Positions 44,934 through 54,462 of a stretch of DNA of 64,000 nt are shown piece by piece. Positions within the stretch are counted from its first letter, which is position 1. The number at the start of each line of letters is the position of its first letter. The stretch is from NCBI GenBank assembly GCA_019113395.1, contig DXHL01000006.1, positions 1 through 64,000 on the forward strand, given 5' to 3'. The position numbers and the translations under genes were made by a program. Origin of the DNA: Candidatus Rikenella faecigallinarum. GTDB taxonomy: Bacteria > Bacteroidota > Bacteroidia > Bacteroidales > Rikenellaceae. The notes under the pieces were generated by a model. It was not told where the DNA came from. It saw only the letters and a program-made list of their open reading frames with translations, and made no database searches.

Positions 44934-45878
44934 CTACAACGCCCCGATTTCTTTCAGGATGGCATTGGTTTTACGCACAGCTTCGGCACTCTTTTCAAAA
45001 GCCTCTTTTTCTTCGGCCGTCAGAGCCACTTCGACAACCTTTTCAGCACCGTTTTTCCCGATAACGGTCGGCACACCGATACAGATGTCTTTTTGGCCGT
45101 ATTCGCCTTCGAGGTATACGCACGAAGGAACGATTTTCTTTTGGTCGCGCACAATCGATTCGACCACCATGGCAGCCGCAGCGCCCGGAGCATACCAGGC
45201 CGAGGTACCGAGCAGTTTGGTCAGCGTGGCACCGCCCACCATCGTGTCAGCCACGACTTTGTCGAGCAGAGCTTTGTCTTTGCAGAGGTCGGTAACGGGC
45301 ACACCCTTCACCGAGGCTTTGCTCACGAGCGGAATCATCGTCGTATCGCCGTGACCGCCGATAACCATTCCGTCCACGTCGTTCGAGTTCACGCCGAGTG
45401 CTTTCGAGAGGTAGCATTTGAAACGAGCCGAGTCGAGCGCACCACCCATCCCGAACACCTGATTTTTGGGAAGCCCCGTAGCTTTGAGAGCCAGGTAGGT
45501 CATCGGGTCCATCGGGTTCGACACAATCAGGATAATGGCTTTGGGCGAATATTTGAGGATATTTTCAGCCACCCCTTTCACGATACCGGCATTCACGCCA
45601 ATCAGTTCTTCGCGGGTCATACCGGGTTTGCGGGGCATCCCCGAGGTAATCACCACCACATCCGAGTTGGCAGTAGCGGCATAGTCATTGGTTACCCCTA
45701 CCATGTTGGTATCGAAATCCATCAGGGTAGCGGTTTGGAAAATGTCGAGGATTTTCCCTTCCGAGAAACCTTCCTTGATATCGAGCAGCACCAGTTCGCT
45801 GCACACTTCGCGCGTGGCCAGTACGTTTGCACACGTTGCACCGACGTTACCGGCGCCCACTACGGTTACTTTTGCCAT
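44934..45878 (-). CDS. mdh: Malate dehydrogenase
   Basis: NAD-dependent malate/oxaloacetate interconversion, 314 residues, of the lactate dehydrogenase-like type. Rossmann motif GAGNVGATCANVLA at the N-terminus, the substrate arginines in SGMPRKPGMTREEL and LPKNQVFGMGGALDSARF, and the catalytic His in IGGHGDTTMIP. In an anaerobic Bacteroidota it would run in the reductive direction towards fumarate and succinate, in line with MeaB in the same genome. Its own promoter and terminator make it a single-gene unit. Confidence 0.95.
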   Translation of the reverse strand: MAKVTVVGAGNVGATCANVLATREVCSELVLLDIKEGFSEGKILDIFQTATLMDFDTNMVGVTNDYAATANSDVVVITSGMPRKPGMTREELIGVNAGIVKGVAENILKYSPKAIILIVSNPMDPMTYLALKATGLPKNQVFGMGGALDSARFKCYLSKALGVNSNDVDGMVIGGHGDTTMIPLVSKASVKGVPVTDLCKDKALLDKVVADTMVGGATLTKLLGTSAWYAPGAAAAMVVESIVRDQKKIVPSCVYLEGEYGQKDICIGVPTVIGKNGAEKVVEVALTAEEKEAFEKSAEAVRKTNAILKEIGAL

Positions 45879-45943
45879 TGTTTATTGTTTTAAGAGTCGT
45901 TTTTGAATGCTGTTTTTCCTTTGTAGGCGATGCCCGCCCCCAA

Positions 45944-45951
45944 CAAAATTA
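45944..45951 (-). promoter_or_regulatory. -7 box of mdh
   Basis: TAATTTTG on the minus strand, immediately after the gcvH stop codon and 65 bases before the mdh ATG. Confidence 0.5.
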
Positions 45952-45955
45952 AAGA

Positions 45956-46336
45956 TTACCCAATATGTGCAGCGTACTCATCGGCCGAGAGCAGGCTGTC
46001 GAGTTCAGCCGGATTGCTGAGGCGGATTTTAATCATCCAGCCGGCGCCATACGGGTCCTTATTCACGGTTTCGGGCGCGTTTTCGAGTTCGCCGTTGAAT
46101 TCGAGCACCTCGCCGCCCACCGGCATAAAGGCATCCGAAACGGTTTTGACCGCTTCAATCGTCCCGAAGACATCGTTTTGGGCGAGGGTTTCCCCTTCCG
46201 TGGTGACATCCACAAAGACGATATCACCCAGTTGGCTTTGGGCAAAATCGGTAATTCCCACATAGGCTTCGTCGCCTTCGACGCGAATCCATTCGTGGTC
46301 TTTCGAGTATTTCAGGTTAGCCGGAATATTACTCAT
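45956..46336 (-). CDS. gcvH: Glycine cleavage system H protein
   Basis: Lipoyl carrier of glycine cleavage, 126 residues. The lipoylated lysine lies in [15 protein letters not shown] (about residue 64), preceded by the [19 protein letters not shown] lead-in strand that defines GcvH. P, T and L proteins are not in the window. Has its own strong promoter. Confidence 0.96.
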   Translation of the reverse strand: MSNIPANLKYSKDHEWIRVEGDEAYVGITDFAQSQLGDIVFVDVTTEGETLAQNDVFGTIEAVKTVSDAFMPVGGEVLEFNGELENAPETVNKDPYGAGWMIKIRLSNPAELDSLLSADEYAAHIG

Positions 46337-46368
46337 GACTATTTAAGGTATTTAATGAATGACTGGCT

Positions 46369-46399
46369 CAAAGGTACCGCTTTTTTCGGAACGCGCAAA
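46369..46399 (-). promoter_or_regulatory. Promoter of gcvH
   Basis: On the minus strand, TTTG (46396-46399), spacer 19, TACCTTTG (46369-46376): full consensus. The start codon is 32 bases downstream. Confidence 0.78.
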
Positions 46400-46501
46400 G
46401 AGATTGTTAGCGAAATAACACAAATTTTCCTGACTAAATATGCTCACAAGGCTTTGACCTGATACCGTCGAACCACACTTCACACACTGCCGCTCACAGT
46501 G

Positions 46502-46532
46502 TTTGAAAAAACGCCCCCATTGTGTATCTTTG
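46502..46532 (+). promoter_or_regulatory. Promoter of dnaX
   Basis: TTTG (46502-46505), spacer 19, TATCTTTG (46525-46532): full consensus. The dnaX ATG begins six bases after the -7 box. Confidence 0.78.
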
Positions 46533-46538
46533 CTCTGT

Positions 46539-48425
46539 ATGGAATCATTCGTCGTCTCGGCTCGCAAGTACCGTCCGGCCACGTTTCGGAGCGTTGTCGG
46601 GCAGAGCCACATTACGGAAACCCTGAAGAATGCCATTGCACGCGGGCAGTTGGCACACGCCTATCTTTTTACCGGTCCCCGGGGGGTGGGAAAGACCACA
46701 TGTGCCCGCATCTTTGCCAAGGCGATTAACTGCCTGAACCCCACCCCGGACCACGAAGCATGCGGAGAGTGCGAGTCGTGTCGGGCGTTTAACGAGGGAC
46801 GGTCGTTCTCCATTCACGAACTGGACGCCGCCTCGAACAACTCCGTGGAGGACATTCGCGCCCTGACCGAGAAAGTACGCATACCGCCGCAGGTGGGGAA
46901 ATACAGCGTATACATCATCGACGAAGTCCATATGTTGTCGGCCAACGCCTTCAACGCCTTCCTGAAAACGCTCGAAGAGCCGCCCCACTACGCTATTTTC
47001 ATTCTGGCCACGACCGAGAAGCACAAGATACTGCCGACCATACTGTCGCGCTGCCAGTGCTACGATTTCAACCGCATTCGGGTGGAGGACACCGTGCAAT
47101 ACCTGCAATACATTGCCGGCAACGAGGGCATCGAGTATGACGACGAAGCCCTGCATATCATTGCCCAGCGGGCCGACGGCGGGATGCGCGACGCCCTGTC
47201 GATGTTCGACCGCGTGGTGTCGTTCTGCGGGACAAAACTGACGGGCGACAAGGTGGCCGAGAGTCTGAACGTACTGGACTACAACACCTATTTTGCTGCT
47301 ACGGATTTGATTCTGGCGGGAAACTATGCCGAGTTGCTGACCCTGTTCGACGGGGTACTACGGCGAGGATTTGAGGGGCAACTGTTTATTGCGGGGCTTA
47401 ACGGGCACATGCGCGACCTGCTGGTGTGCAAAAATCCGCAGACGGCACCGCTGCTGGAGGTGACAGGCCATGTGGCGGAACGGTACAAGGAGCAGGCCGA
47501 GGCGTGTGATGTGGGTTTTCTGTTCAATGCCATCAACCTGCTGACCCAGACCGATACGGGCTATCGCACGGCTACCAACCGTCGGCTTCATGCCGAGTTG
47601 GCTTTGATTAAGTTGTGCGGTCTGGGGGAGTTAAAAAAAAAAGATGACGGAGTAGCTTCGGACGAGGCGGAAGCACTGCGTCTGGTGGCGGGAACGGGTC
47701 GGTATCCGATGCCGGCCATTGGGGCAGCCCCATCCACTGCCGGAGTTACGGTAAGCGCCGCTGCAACAACTCCTGCGGTATCAAAAGCAACACAGGCCGA
47801 GTCACCTGCTCCTGCACCAAAGGCGGTTCCTGCTGTCGAGAAAAGCACTATCTCACCCTCCGCGGCCTCGCCGGCTCCATCCTCGGCGACAAACACCGCG
47901 GCCGCGAGACCGCAGGCGACAGCTCCTCAGAAAGTCCCCCAGACGGGGCGTTCGGTCAGCGGGTTCTCGATTTCGCAGCTGGGGAGTCCTGCAGCGAGTG
48001 CGGAAACCTCTGCCCAAGCGGATGTTACCAACCAGTCACAACCACACAATACCCCTATCGTCCAACCCCTGAGCAGCGAGGAGGCCGAGGCCGCTATCCG
48101 TTCACACTACGAGGAGCTGATTCGGATGTGGAACGACCGCCAGCGGCCGCGACTGGCCACAGCCCTGGGAACGGGAACGATTCAGGGTGAAGTGGTGACG
48201 ATAACCGTACCGAACGAGGTGCTGGCCGATGAAATTAACCAGGCCAAATGGGAGATAGAGCGCGACCTGCGCAGCCTGACAGGTGCTGCGGCACGGATTG
48301 AGGTCGAGGTGGTGGAGCAGACGCAGGAGTATAAACCGGTTTCGATGGAGGACAAGTTGCAGTATTTGGTGAATATGAATCCGAACATTCTGAAGTTGCG
48401 GGATGAGTTGGATTTGACGATATAG
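46539..48425 (+). CDS. dnaX: DNA polymerase III subunit tau/gamma
   Basis: ATPase of the replicative clamp loader, 628 residues. AAA+ core: Walker A GPRGVGKT (46-53), four zinc cysteines (65, 75, 78, 81), IIDEVHMLS (Walker B), sensor 1 around TTEKHKILPTILSRCQ; domain III runs to about residue 362. A Pro/Ala/Ser/Thr-rich linker (about 370-520) and a C-terminal tau-like domain follow. The ATG at 46539 is set by MESFVVSARKYRPATF and the promoter just upstream. At codons 365-368 a run of ten A's (47633-47642) marks a likely slippage site giving a short gamma-like form of about 369-371 residues. Confidence 0.97.
   Translation: MESFVVSARKYRPATFRSVVGQSHITETLKNAIARGQLAHAYLFTGPRGVGKTTCARIFAKAINCLNPTPDHEACGECESCRAFNEGRSFSIHELDAASNNSVEDIRALTEKVRIPPQVGKYSVYIIDEVHMLSANAFNAFLKTLEEPPHYAIFILATTEKHKILPTILSRCQCYDFNRIRVEDTVQYLQYIAGNEGIEYDDEALHIIAQRADGGMRDALSMFDRVVSFCGTKLTGDKVAESLNVLDYNTYFAATDLILAGNYAELLTLFDGVLRRGFEGQLFIAGLNGHMRDLLVCKNPQTAPLLEVTGHVAERYKEQAEACDVGFLFNAINLLTQTDTGYRTATNRRLHAELALIKLCGLGELKKKDDGVASDEAEALRLVAGTGRYPMPAIGAAPSTAGVTVSAAATTPAVSKATQAESPAPAPKAVPAVEKSTISPSAASPAPSSATNTAAARPQATAPQKVPQTGRSVSGFSISQLGSPAASAETSAQADVTNQSQPHNTPIVQPLSSEEAEAAIRSHYEELIRMWNDRQRPRLATALGTGTIQGEVVTITVPNEVLADEINQAKWEIERDLRSLTGAAARIEVEVVEQTQEYKPVSMEDKLQYLVNMNPNILKLRDELDLTI
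47633..47642 (+). promoter_or_regulatory. Probable programmed slippage site in dnaX (A10)
   Basis: Codons TTA AAA AAA AAA at the end of the clamp-loader core. One added A, or a -1 shift, gives AGA TGA (stop at 47645-47647); one lost A, or a +1 shift, gives ATG ACG GAG TAG (stop at 47653-47655). A purine-rich GGGGGAG lies three bases upstream and a small 5-bp hairpin (GCTTC/GAAGC) begins 13 bases downstream. Confidence 0.7.
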
Positions 48426-48460
48426 CACATAACGGCAGGAGGCATACCGAATATATGGCC

Positions 48461-48495
48461 GCGGGGCGGTACATCTGGATGATGTACCGCCCCGC
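48461..48495. repeat. Perfect 15-bp inverted repeat between convergent dnaX and gltX
   Basis: Stem 48461-48475 with 48481-48495, loop TGGAT, very G+C-rich. No T tract follows on either strand. As it lies 30 bases from each stop, a shared terminator or RNA 3'-end stabiliser is likely. Confidence 0.75.
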
Positions 48496-48524
48496 CTCGT
48501 TAAGTCAGTATCATACGATGTGGC

Positions 48525-50063
48525 TTATCCCAACACCTCGTGCGCCCGCTCAATACGCCGCAGGAACTCCGGCCGCCCAATCAACTCGGCAATGTCGAAG
48601 AGATTGGCCCCCGTACTTGCCCCCACCAGCGCCAACCGCAGGGTATTCATCACCTTGCCCATCGGCAGCCCGTTGGCTTCAATCCACTCATGTGCGCGCG
48701 CCTCCAGCATCGGAGCCGTAAACTCCTCAACCACTTCCAACTGATGGCGGAGATTTTGGAGATGCTCCGGATTATCATCCTTCCAGAACTTGGCTATGGC
48801 CTTCGGGTCATAAGTCTCTGGCGCTTCAAAAAAGTAGCGCGACAGCTCCCACAGGTCGGTAATAAACGTAGCCCGCTCCTTCACGAGCCCCATGATGCGT
48901 TCCACCTTTTCGACCGGCACATCGCCATGCCCCCGCTCAGCCAACACAGGCAGGAAAAGAGCCGCCAGCTCTTCGTTCGATTTCCGATGCAGATATTGGG
49001 CATTGAACCATTTGGCCTTTTCCGGGTCGAAACGTGCACCCGACTTGCTCACCTTTTCGAGCGAGAAGAGCTGAATGAGTTCCTCCATGGAGAGTATCTC
49101 GGAGTGGTCGTTGCCGGGGTTCCAGCCGAGCAGCGCCAGCAGATTGACGAAGGCTTCGGGGAAATATCCGTCTTCGCGGTAGCCGCGCGCCCCCTCACCG
49201 CCGTCCTGCGGCTTCCACTGCAACGGGAAGACCGGGAAACCCAGTTTATCCCCATCCCGCTTGCTCAACTTGCCCCCGCCCGTGGGTTTCAGCAACAGCG
49301 GCAGGTGTGCAAACTGCGGCATCCGCTCCGTCCACCCGAAAGCGCGGTACAGCATCACGTGCAACGGCAGCGACGGCAACCACTCCTCACCCCGAATCAC
49401 GTGCGTAATCTCCATCAGGTAGTCATCCACGATATTGGCCAGATGATACGTAGGCAACTGGTCAGCCGACTTGTAGAGCACCTTGTCGTCCAGCGTCGAA
49501 CTGTTCACCGTCACGTGGCCGCGAATCATATCCTCCATTTCGATGGTTTCGTTTTCGGGCATCCGAAAACGAATTGTCCACTGGTCGCCGCGGGCTATGC
49601 GTGCCTGCACCTCTGCTTCGGGCAGCGCCAGCGACGTTGCCAACCGTGTCCGCACCGCATAGTTGTAGGCAAAGGTTTCGCCCCGCGACTCATACTCTTT
49701 GCGAATGGCCTCGAGTTCCTGGGGCGTATCGAAGGCGTAATAGGCCCACCCGTCACGAACCAGCTGTTCGGCATATTGGAGGTAGATTTCGCGCCGTTCA
49801 CTCTGCCTGTAAGGCGCATGGGGTCCTCCCACACCCACCCCTTCATCCACCTCGATACCACACCAACGGAGCGATTCGATGATATACTCTTCGGCTCCCG
49901 GCACAAAGCGATGCGAGTCGGTATCTTCGATACGAAGCAGAAAAGCACCGCCATGCTGGCGGGCAAAGAGGTAGTTGTAGAGCGCAGTGCGAACGCCCCC
50001 CATATGAAGCGGCCCCGTGGGGCTGGGGGCGAAACGTACCCGAACAGGTCTGTTGGTCATCAT
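48525..50063 (-). CDS. gltX: Glutamyl-tRNA synthetase
   Basis: Class I synthetase for tRNA-Glu, 512 residues. HIGH appears as PTGPLHMGGVRTALYNYLFAR at the N-terminus and KMSKS as KLSKRDGDK near residue 275. The anticodon-binding helical domain occupies the C-terminal third. Of two adjacent ATGs (50063, 50060) either may be used. Whether it is discriminating, or also charges tRNA-Gln, depends on gatCAB elsewhere. Divergent from the FMN/Fe-S gene. Confidence 0.97.
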   Translation of the reverse strand: MMTNRPVRVRFAPSPTGPLHMGGVRTALYNYLFARQHGGAFLLRIEDTDSHRFVPGAEEYIIESLRWCGIEVDEGVGVGGPHAPYRQSERREIYLQYAEQLVRDGWAYYAFDTPQELEAIRKEYESRGETFAYNYAVRTRLATSLALPEAEVQARIARGDQWTIRFRMPENETIEMEDMIRGHVTVNSSTLDDKVLYKSADQLPTYHLANIVDDYLMEITHVIRGEEWLPSLPLHVMLYRAFGWTERMPQFAHLPLLLKPTGGGKLSKRDGDKLGFPVFPLQWKPQDGGEGARGYREDGYFPEAFVNLLALLGWNPGNDHSEILSMEELIQLFSLEKVSKSGARFDPEKAKWFNAQYLHRKSNEELAALFLPVLAERGHGDVPVEKVERIMGLVKERATFITDLWELSRYFFEAPETYDPKAIAKFWKDDNPEHLQNLRHQLEVVEEFTAPMLEARAHEWIEANGLPMGKVMNTLRLALVGASTGANLFDIAELIGRPEFLRRIERAHEVLG

Positions 50064-50166
50064 GATTGGTCTGCTTTTTAGATATGCGAAAATACAAACT
50101 TTATTCCATACTTTGCGGCCACAGCCCCCGGGAGGCAGAAAATAGTCGGAGAGGTCCGTTTTTTCG

Positions 50167-50174
50167 TATCTTTG
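50167..50174 (+). promoter_or_regulatory. -7 box of the FMN/Fe-S gene
   Basis: A perfect TATCTTTG, 63 bases before the ATG at 50238. No clear -33 box. Confidence 0.5.
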
Positions 50175-50237
50175 TTCGTCGTGTCAGGTTTTCGCAACGA
50201 AACCCCAGCACACCTTTGCCTCACCAACACTCCGCCC

Positions 50238-51452
50238 ATGAACCTCTCTCCCCAGTGGCACAACTTTGTGAATCGCATTCCCAAACTCCTGCTGTTGCTG
50301 GTGGTATTCTATGCCTTGGCACAGAATCGAGAGATGTTGTTCGGCCGGGCGTTGGACTCGGACAACCAAAACAATCCGGTGCGGATAGACACCGCACTGG
50401 TTTCGCAATTTTTCCACCAACCGACCCTCCTGACCACCACCGACTCCGTGCTGTACGAGGTTCGTTTTGCCGCCACGCATGAAGACCCCGACGGATATGT
50501 GATTGTGGAACGCGAAGCGACCAACAGCGCATGGGGTCACGACGGACCTGTTTCGGTGGCTGTTTTTCTGGACGACGGGATGATTATCCGTGGGGTTCAT
50601 CTGTTGGAAGAGCACGAGACCCGACGTTTCGTGGAGCGTATGCAAACGGCCCGTTTTCTGGAACGGTGGAACGGCCGCCATCTCTACGACCCCCAACAGC
50701 CCATCGATGCCACGACCGGAGCTACTGCAACTTCGGTCGCCGTTGCCACCAACGTCAATCGTACGTTGGCGGCACTGCTCGACCGCACCCCGGCCCCCGT
50801 AATGGTACGTGAGACACCCCATACCATGGCCGGACAATGGGCAGTCCTCTTTGTGACGGTCATGTCGCTGGCCTGTTTCTTCGCTCCCGACACCACACGC
50901 CGACTGCGTATCCCCCTGCTAATTCTTTCGGTCGCAGTGCTGGGCATCTGGCAAGGCACCTTCCTTTCCATGGCAGGACTCTACCGCTGGCTGATTATGG
51001 GATTTCCTCCTCTAGCATATTTTGGAGTCTTTATCATCCTGCTGCTCTCGTTCCTGCTACCGCTCTTCACCGGCAGGGGATTTTATTGCCGCTACCTCTG
51101 TCCCTTCGGAGCGGCTCAAGAACTGGTGGGAGTGCTCACCCGACGCAAGCTCAAACTCTCCCCACAGACGCTGACTGTCGCTCGCTGGGTACGACGCGGT
51201 ATCCTGGTGACAGTGGTGATTCTGCTCCTGATACTGCCCCATGTCGAGCTCGCCGACCTGGAGCCGTTTACCCTGTTTCTGTTCCGTTCGGCAGCCCTCT
51301 CGTCACTCGTTTTGGCAGGGCTGAGCCTCGTGGGGTCGCTTTTCGTTCGTCGCCCCTGGTGCCGGCTGCTGTGTCCGACAGGCGAGATTCTCTCGCTCCT
51401 GCGACGTAAAGTGCGCTATCCTCGTTTTCTCTCGCGACATCATCGGGCCTAA
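50238..51452 (+). CDS. FMN-binding, 4Fe-4S membrane protein (NosR/NapH-like)
   Basis: A 404-residue membrane redox protein. An N-terminal anchor (about 15-28) is followed by an outward-facing FMN-binding domain (about 60-185) with the flavinylation motif DATTGATATS at 157-166, as in RnfG, NqrC and NosR, where ApbE attaches FMN to a threonine. Five or so membrane segments follow (about 200-220, 226-246, 255-278, 320-337, 347-370), with two CxxxCP motifs, CRYLCP (284-289) and CRLLCP (375-380), of the NapH/NosR type. It would pass electrons between the quinone pool or an Fe-S donor inside and an acceptor outside. No nos, nap, rnf or apbE genes are nearby; the acceptor is unknown. Confidence 0.83.
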   Translation: MNLSPQWHNFVNRIPKLLLLLVVFYALAQNREMLFGRALDSDNQNNPVRIDTALVSQFFHQPTLLTTTDSVLYEVRFAATHEDPDGYVIVEREATNSAWGHDGPVSVAVFLDDGMIIRGVHLLEEHETRRFVERMQTARFLERWNGRHLYDPQQPIDATTGATATSVAVATNVNRTLAALLDRTPAPVMVRETPHTMAGQWAVLFVTVMSLACFFAPDTTRRLRIPLLILSVAVLGIWQGTFLSMAGLYRWLIMGFPPLAYFGVFIILLLSFLLPLFTGRGFYCRYLCPFGAAQELVGVLTRRKLKLSPQTLTVARWVRRGILVTVVILLLILPHVELADLEPFTLFLFRSAALSSLVLAGLSLVGSLFVRRPWCRLLCPTGEILSLLRRKVRYPRFLSRHHRA

Positions 51453-51467
51453 CCTGCCCCTCATTCA

Positions 51468-51506
51468 CAAAAAAACGGTTCCCGAGTGCCGCGCACCCGG
51501 GAACCG
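51468..51506 (-). terminator. Terminator of the rimP-nusA-infB operon
   Basis: A 9-bp stem (51476-51484 with 51498-51506), one mismatch, then 4 more pairs, followed on the minus strand by seven or more T's. Begins 34 bases past the infB stop. Confidence 0.9.
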
Positions 51507-51539
51507 CCCGTAGACAGGACTGAAAGTCCCAAAATCCCA

Positions 51540-54347
51540 CTACGACAACTTGCGGGCCACCTCTACCTGCTCGTACCCCTCGATAATATCCCCAACCTTG
51601 ATGTCGTTGTAGTTTTCGATGTTCAGACCGCACTCCATGTTCGGCCCCACCTCCTTCACATCGTCCTTGAAGCGGCGGAGCGAACCGAGTTTGCCGGTGT
51701 AGACCACAATACCGTCGCGAATCACGCGCACCAACGTGCTGCGGGTAATCTTCCCTTCGCGCACCAGACAGCCGGCCACCGTCCCGACCTTCGTAATCTT
51801 GAAGACCTCCATAACCTCCACCGAGCAGGTAATCTCCTCTTTGGTTTCGGGGGCCAACATTCCTTCGATGGCATCCTTGATTTCGTTGATGGCATCGTAG
51901 ATAATGGAGTAGAGACGGATTTCGATTTCCTCTTTTTCGGCCAGTTTCCGTGCCGCTGCCGACGGACGCACCTGGAAGCCGATAATCACGGCATTCGAAG
52001 CCGCTGCCAGCAGGATATCGCTTTCGGAGATAGGTCCGACCGCCTTGTGAATGACATTGACCTGCACCTCTTCGGTCGAGAGTTTGACGAGGGAGTCGGT
52101 CAGCGCCTCGATGGAGCCGTCCACGTCCCCCTTGATAATCACGTTGAGCTCCTTGAAGTTGCCCACCGCGATACGACGGCCGATTTCGTCCAGCGTAATG
52201 TGTTTCTGCGTGCGGAGCCCCTGCATACGTTGGAGTTGTTCGCGTTTGTTGGCAATTTCGCGCGCCGACTTGTCGTCTTCCATGACGTTGAAGTTATCCC
52301 CGGCCTGCGGTGCTCCGTTGAGCCCGAGCACCAGCACCGGCGTTGCCGGCCCTGCCTCGGTCACCTTTTGCCCGCGTTCGTTGAACATCGCCTTCACGCG
52401 TCCAGAGTAGGTTCCCGAGAGCATCACATCCCCCACGCGCAGCGTACCGGCGCTCACCAGTACCGTTGCCACATACCCCCGTCCCTTGTCCAGCGAAGAT
52501 TCGATAACGGTCCCCGTGGCCCGTTTGTTGGGATTGGCCTTCAGGTCGAGCAATTCAGCCTCGAGCAATACCTTTTCGAGCAGTTTATCGACATTGATAC
52601 CTTTTTTGGCCGCAATGTCCTGCGACTGGTACTTACCACCCCACTCTTCGACCAACAGGTTCATGTTGGCCAGCTCTTCCTTGATTTTATCGGGATTGGC
52701 TCCGGGTTTATCGATTTTGTTGATGGCGAAGACAATCGGCACCCCGGCTGCCTGGGCATGGTTGATGGCCTCTACCGTTTGGGGCATGACGCTGTCATCC
52801 GCCGCGATAATGATAATCGCCACGTCGGTCACCTTGGCCCCGCGCGCACGCATGGCGGTAAAGGCTTCGTGCCCCGGCGTGTCGAGGAAGGTGATGCGTC
52901 GTCCGTCCTCCATCTTCACACTGTATGCCCCGATGTGCTGGGTAATCCCCCCGGCTTCACCCTCAATCACGTTCGTTTTACGGATGTAGTCGAGCAGTGA
53001 GGTTTTCCCGTGGTCTACGTGCCCCATAACGGTCACAATCGGCGGACGCGGCACCAAATCTTCGGGTTTGTCCTCCTCTTCCACAATGGCTTCCTGGATA
53101 TCGACCGTCACAAATTCCACCTTAAAGCCGAACTCTTCGGCCACAATCACCAGCGCTTCCGCGTCGAGGCGCTGGTTAATCGACACCATCAGCCCCAGGT
53201 TCATGCAGGCCGTAATCACCTCGGTCACCGGGACGTCCATCATGGTCGCCAATTCGCTGACGGTCACAAACTCCGTCACCTTCAGAATCGACTTTTCGCG
53301 TTCCTGCTGTTCCATCTCTTCGGCCATACGTCCGTGGATGGCTTCGCGTTTGTCGCGACGATATTTGGCGCTCTTGCTCCCCTTCCCTTTGTTGGTCAGA
53401 CGAGCCAGCGTCTCTTTAATCTGCTTTTGTACCTCTTCATCGCTCACCTCCTGCCGCACAACCGGTTTCGGTCCACGGGCGTTTTTCCGTCCACCGCTCG
53501 CATTGGCATTCGCCCCGGGACGCCCATTCCGCCCTGCTCCACTGGCTCCGCCATTGCCTGCGCCGTTGCCGCCACCGGCAGCAGGACGCGAGGTGCCCGG
53601 CGTATTGGCCACATCCACTTTCCCTTTCTTGATGCGGTTCCGTTTGCCACGTTCACCGCCTCGTCCCCGTTCATAGGTGGTCGGCAGTTCGATTTTCCCG
53701 AGAATCTTCGGACCGGTCAGTTTATTGGCATCGTCGTTGGCACGGAACACCTCGGGTTCTTTGGGTTGTTCCACGGGAGTCACCCCCGGTACCGGTTCAA
53801 CCACAGCTGACTCAGCCTTCTTTTCTTCGGCAACAACTGTCGCAGGTGCCGCTTTCTTCTCTTCTTCAACAGATACGGTTTTCTTCTCCTCTGTTTCCTT
53901 GACCGTCGGTTGCTCGGCTGCCTGAGACTGAGCTTTCGGCGCAGAATCACTCTTCGGAGCGACATTTTTCTTCCTGTCACCCTCCAGGTCGAGTTTTCCC
54001 ACCACCTTCGGTCCGCTCAACGGCGCTACGGGTGTCGTAAAGACCGTATTGCTCTTCACGTTCACCACCTCCTCCTCATCGGCAGCGGTTTTGGCTGCAG
54101 TCTCTGCATCGTGCAGCGAAACACTCTCCTTCACGGGTTTTATCTTCTCGCGAATGTTCACCTTCTCCACACCCTTGCCGCCAAACTCGTTGCGCACGAG
54201 TTCCACGGCCTGCGGGTCGAGAATCGTACTGGGTCCGTGTTCCACTTTGATACCCTTCTTCTCCAGGAACTCCACGATGGTTCCCTGGCCGACGTTGTAC
54301 TCACGTGCAACGCTGCTCAATCTGACTTTTGTCTGTTTCTCTGCCAT
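51540..54347 (-). CDS. infB: Translation initiation factor IF-2
   Basis: GTPase that brings initiator tRNA to the 30S subunit, 935 residues. N-terminal IF2_N module (about 1-55), a long charged region rich in K, E and V with repeated G-P-K-V/I-x-G-K motifs (about 150-270), a Gly/Asn/Ala-rich stretch (about 280-320), a second IF2_N module (about 380-430), then the G domain with [23 protein letters not shown] and NKID, and domains II-IV. The ATG at 54347 gives the usual [16 protein letters not shown] start. Last gene of rimP-nusA-infB. Confidence 0.98.
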   Translation of the reverse strand: MAEKQTKVRLSSVAREYNVGQGTIVEFLEKKGIKVEHGPSTILDPQAVELVRNEFGGKGVEKVNIREKIKPVKESVSLHDAETAAKTAADEEEVVNVKSNTVFTTPVAPLSGPKVVGKLDLEGDRKKNVAPKSDSAPKAQSQAAEQPTVKETEEKKTVSVEEEKKAAPATVVAEEKKAESAVVEPVPGVTPVEQPKEPEVFRANDDANKLTGPKILGKIELPTTYERGRGGERGKRNRIKKGKVDVANTPGTSRPAAGGGNGAGNGGASGAGRNGRPGANANASGGRKNARGPKPVVRQEVSDEEVQKQIKETLARLTNKGKGSKSAKYRRDKREAIHGRMAEEMEQQEREKSILKVTEFVTVSELATMMDVPVTEVITACMNLGLMVSINQRLDAEALVIVAEEFGFKVEFVTVDIQEAIVEEEDKPEDLVPRPPIVTVMGHVDHGKTSLLDYIRKTNVIEGEAGGITQHIGAYSVKMEDGRRITFLDTPGHEAFTAMRARGAKVTDVAIIIIAADDSVMPQTVEAINHAQAAGVPIVFAINKIDKPGANPDKIKEELANMNLLVEEWGGKYQSQDIAAKKGINVDKLLEKVLLEAELLDLKANPNKRATGTVIESSLDKGRGYVATVLVSAGTLRVGDVMLSGTYSGRVKAMFNERGQKVTEAGPATPVLVLGLNGAPQAGDNFNVMEDDKSAREIANKREQLQRMQGLRTQKHITLDEIGRRIAVGNFKELNVIIKGDVDGSIEALTDSLVKLSTEEVQVNVIHKAVGPISESDILLAAASNAVIIGFQVRPSAAARKLAEKEEIEIRLYSIIYDAINEIKDAIEGMLAPETKEEITCSVEVMEVFKITKVGTVAGCLVREGKITRSTLVRVIRDGIVVYTGKLGSLRRFKDDVKEVGPNMECGLNIENYNDIKVGDIIEGYEQVEVARKLS

Positions 54348-54462
54348 GTATCTGTCTTTCCTCGTTTTTGTATGGTTAATCCGGCTTTTCGGCCCGGCTG
54401 CCTTAGCTTCGCTCAACACTTATGCACGGGGAGAGGAAACACCGTCTCCCCGTGAAATCCCC

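Noticed and set aside
53540-53590. Short tandem repeat in infB encoding Gly/Asn/Ala
   Set aside because: It is the usual low-complexity linker of Bacteroidota IF-2, in frame and without exact repeated units.
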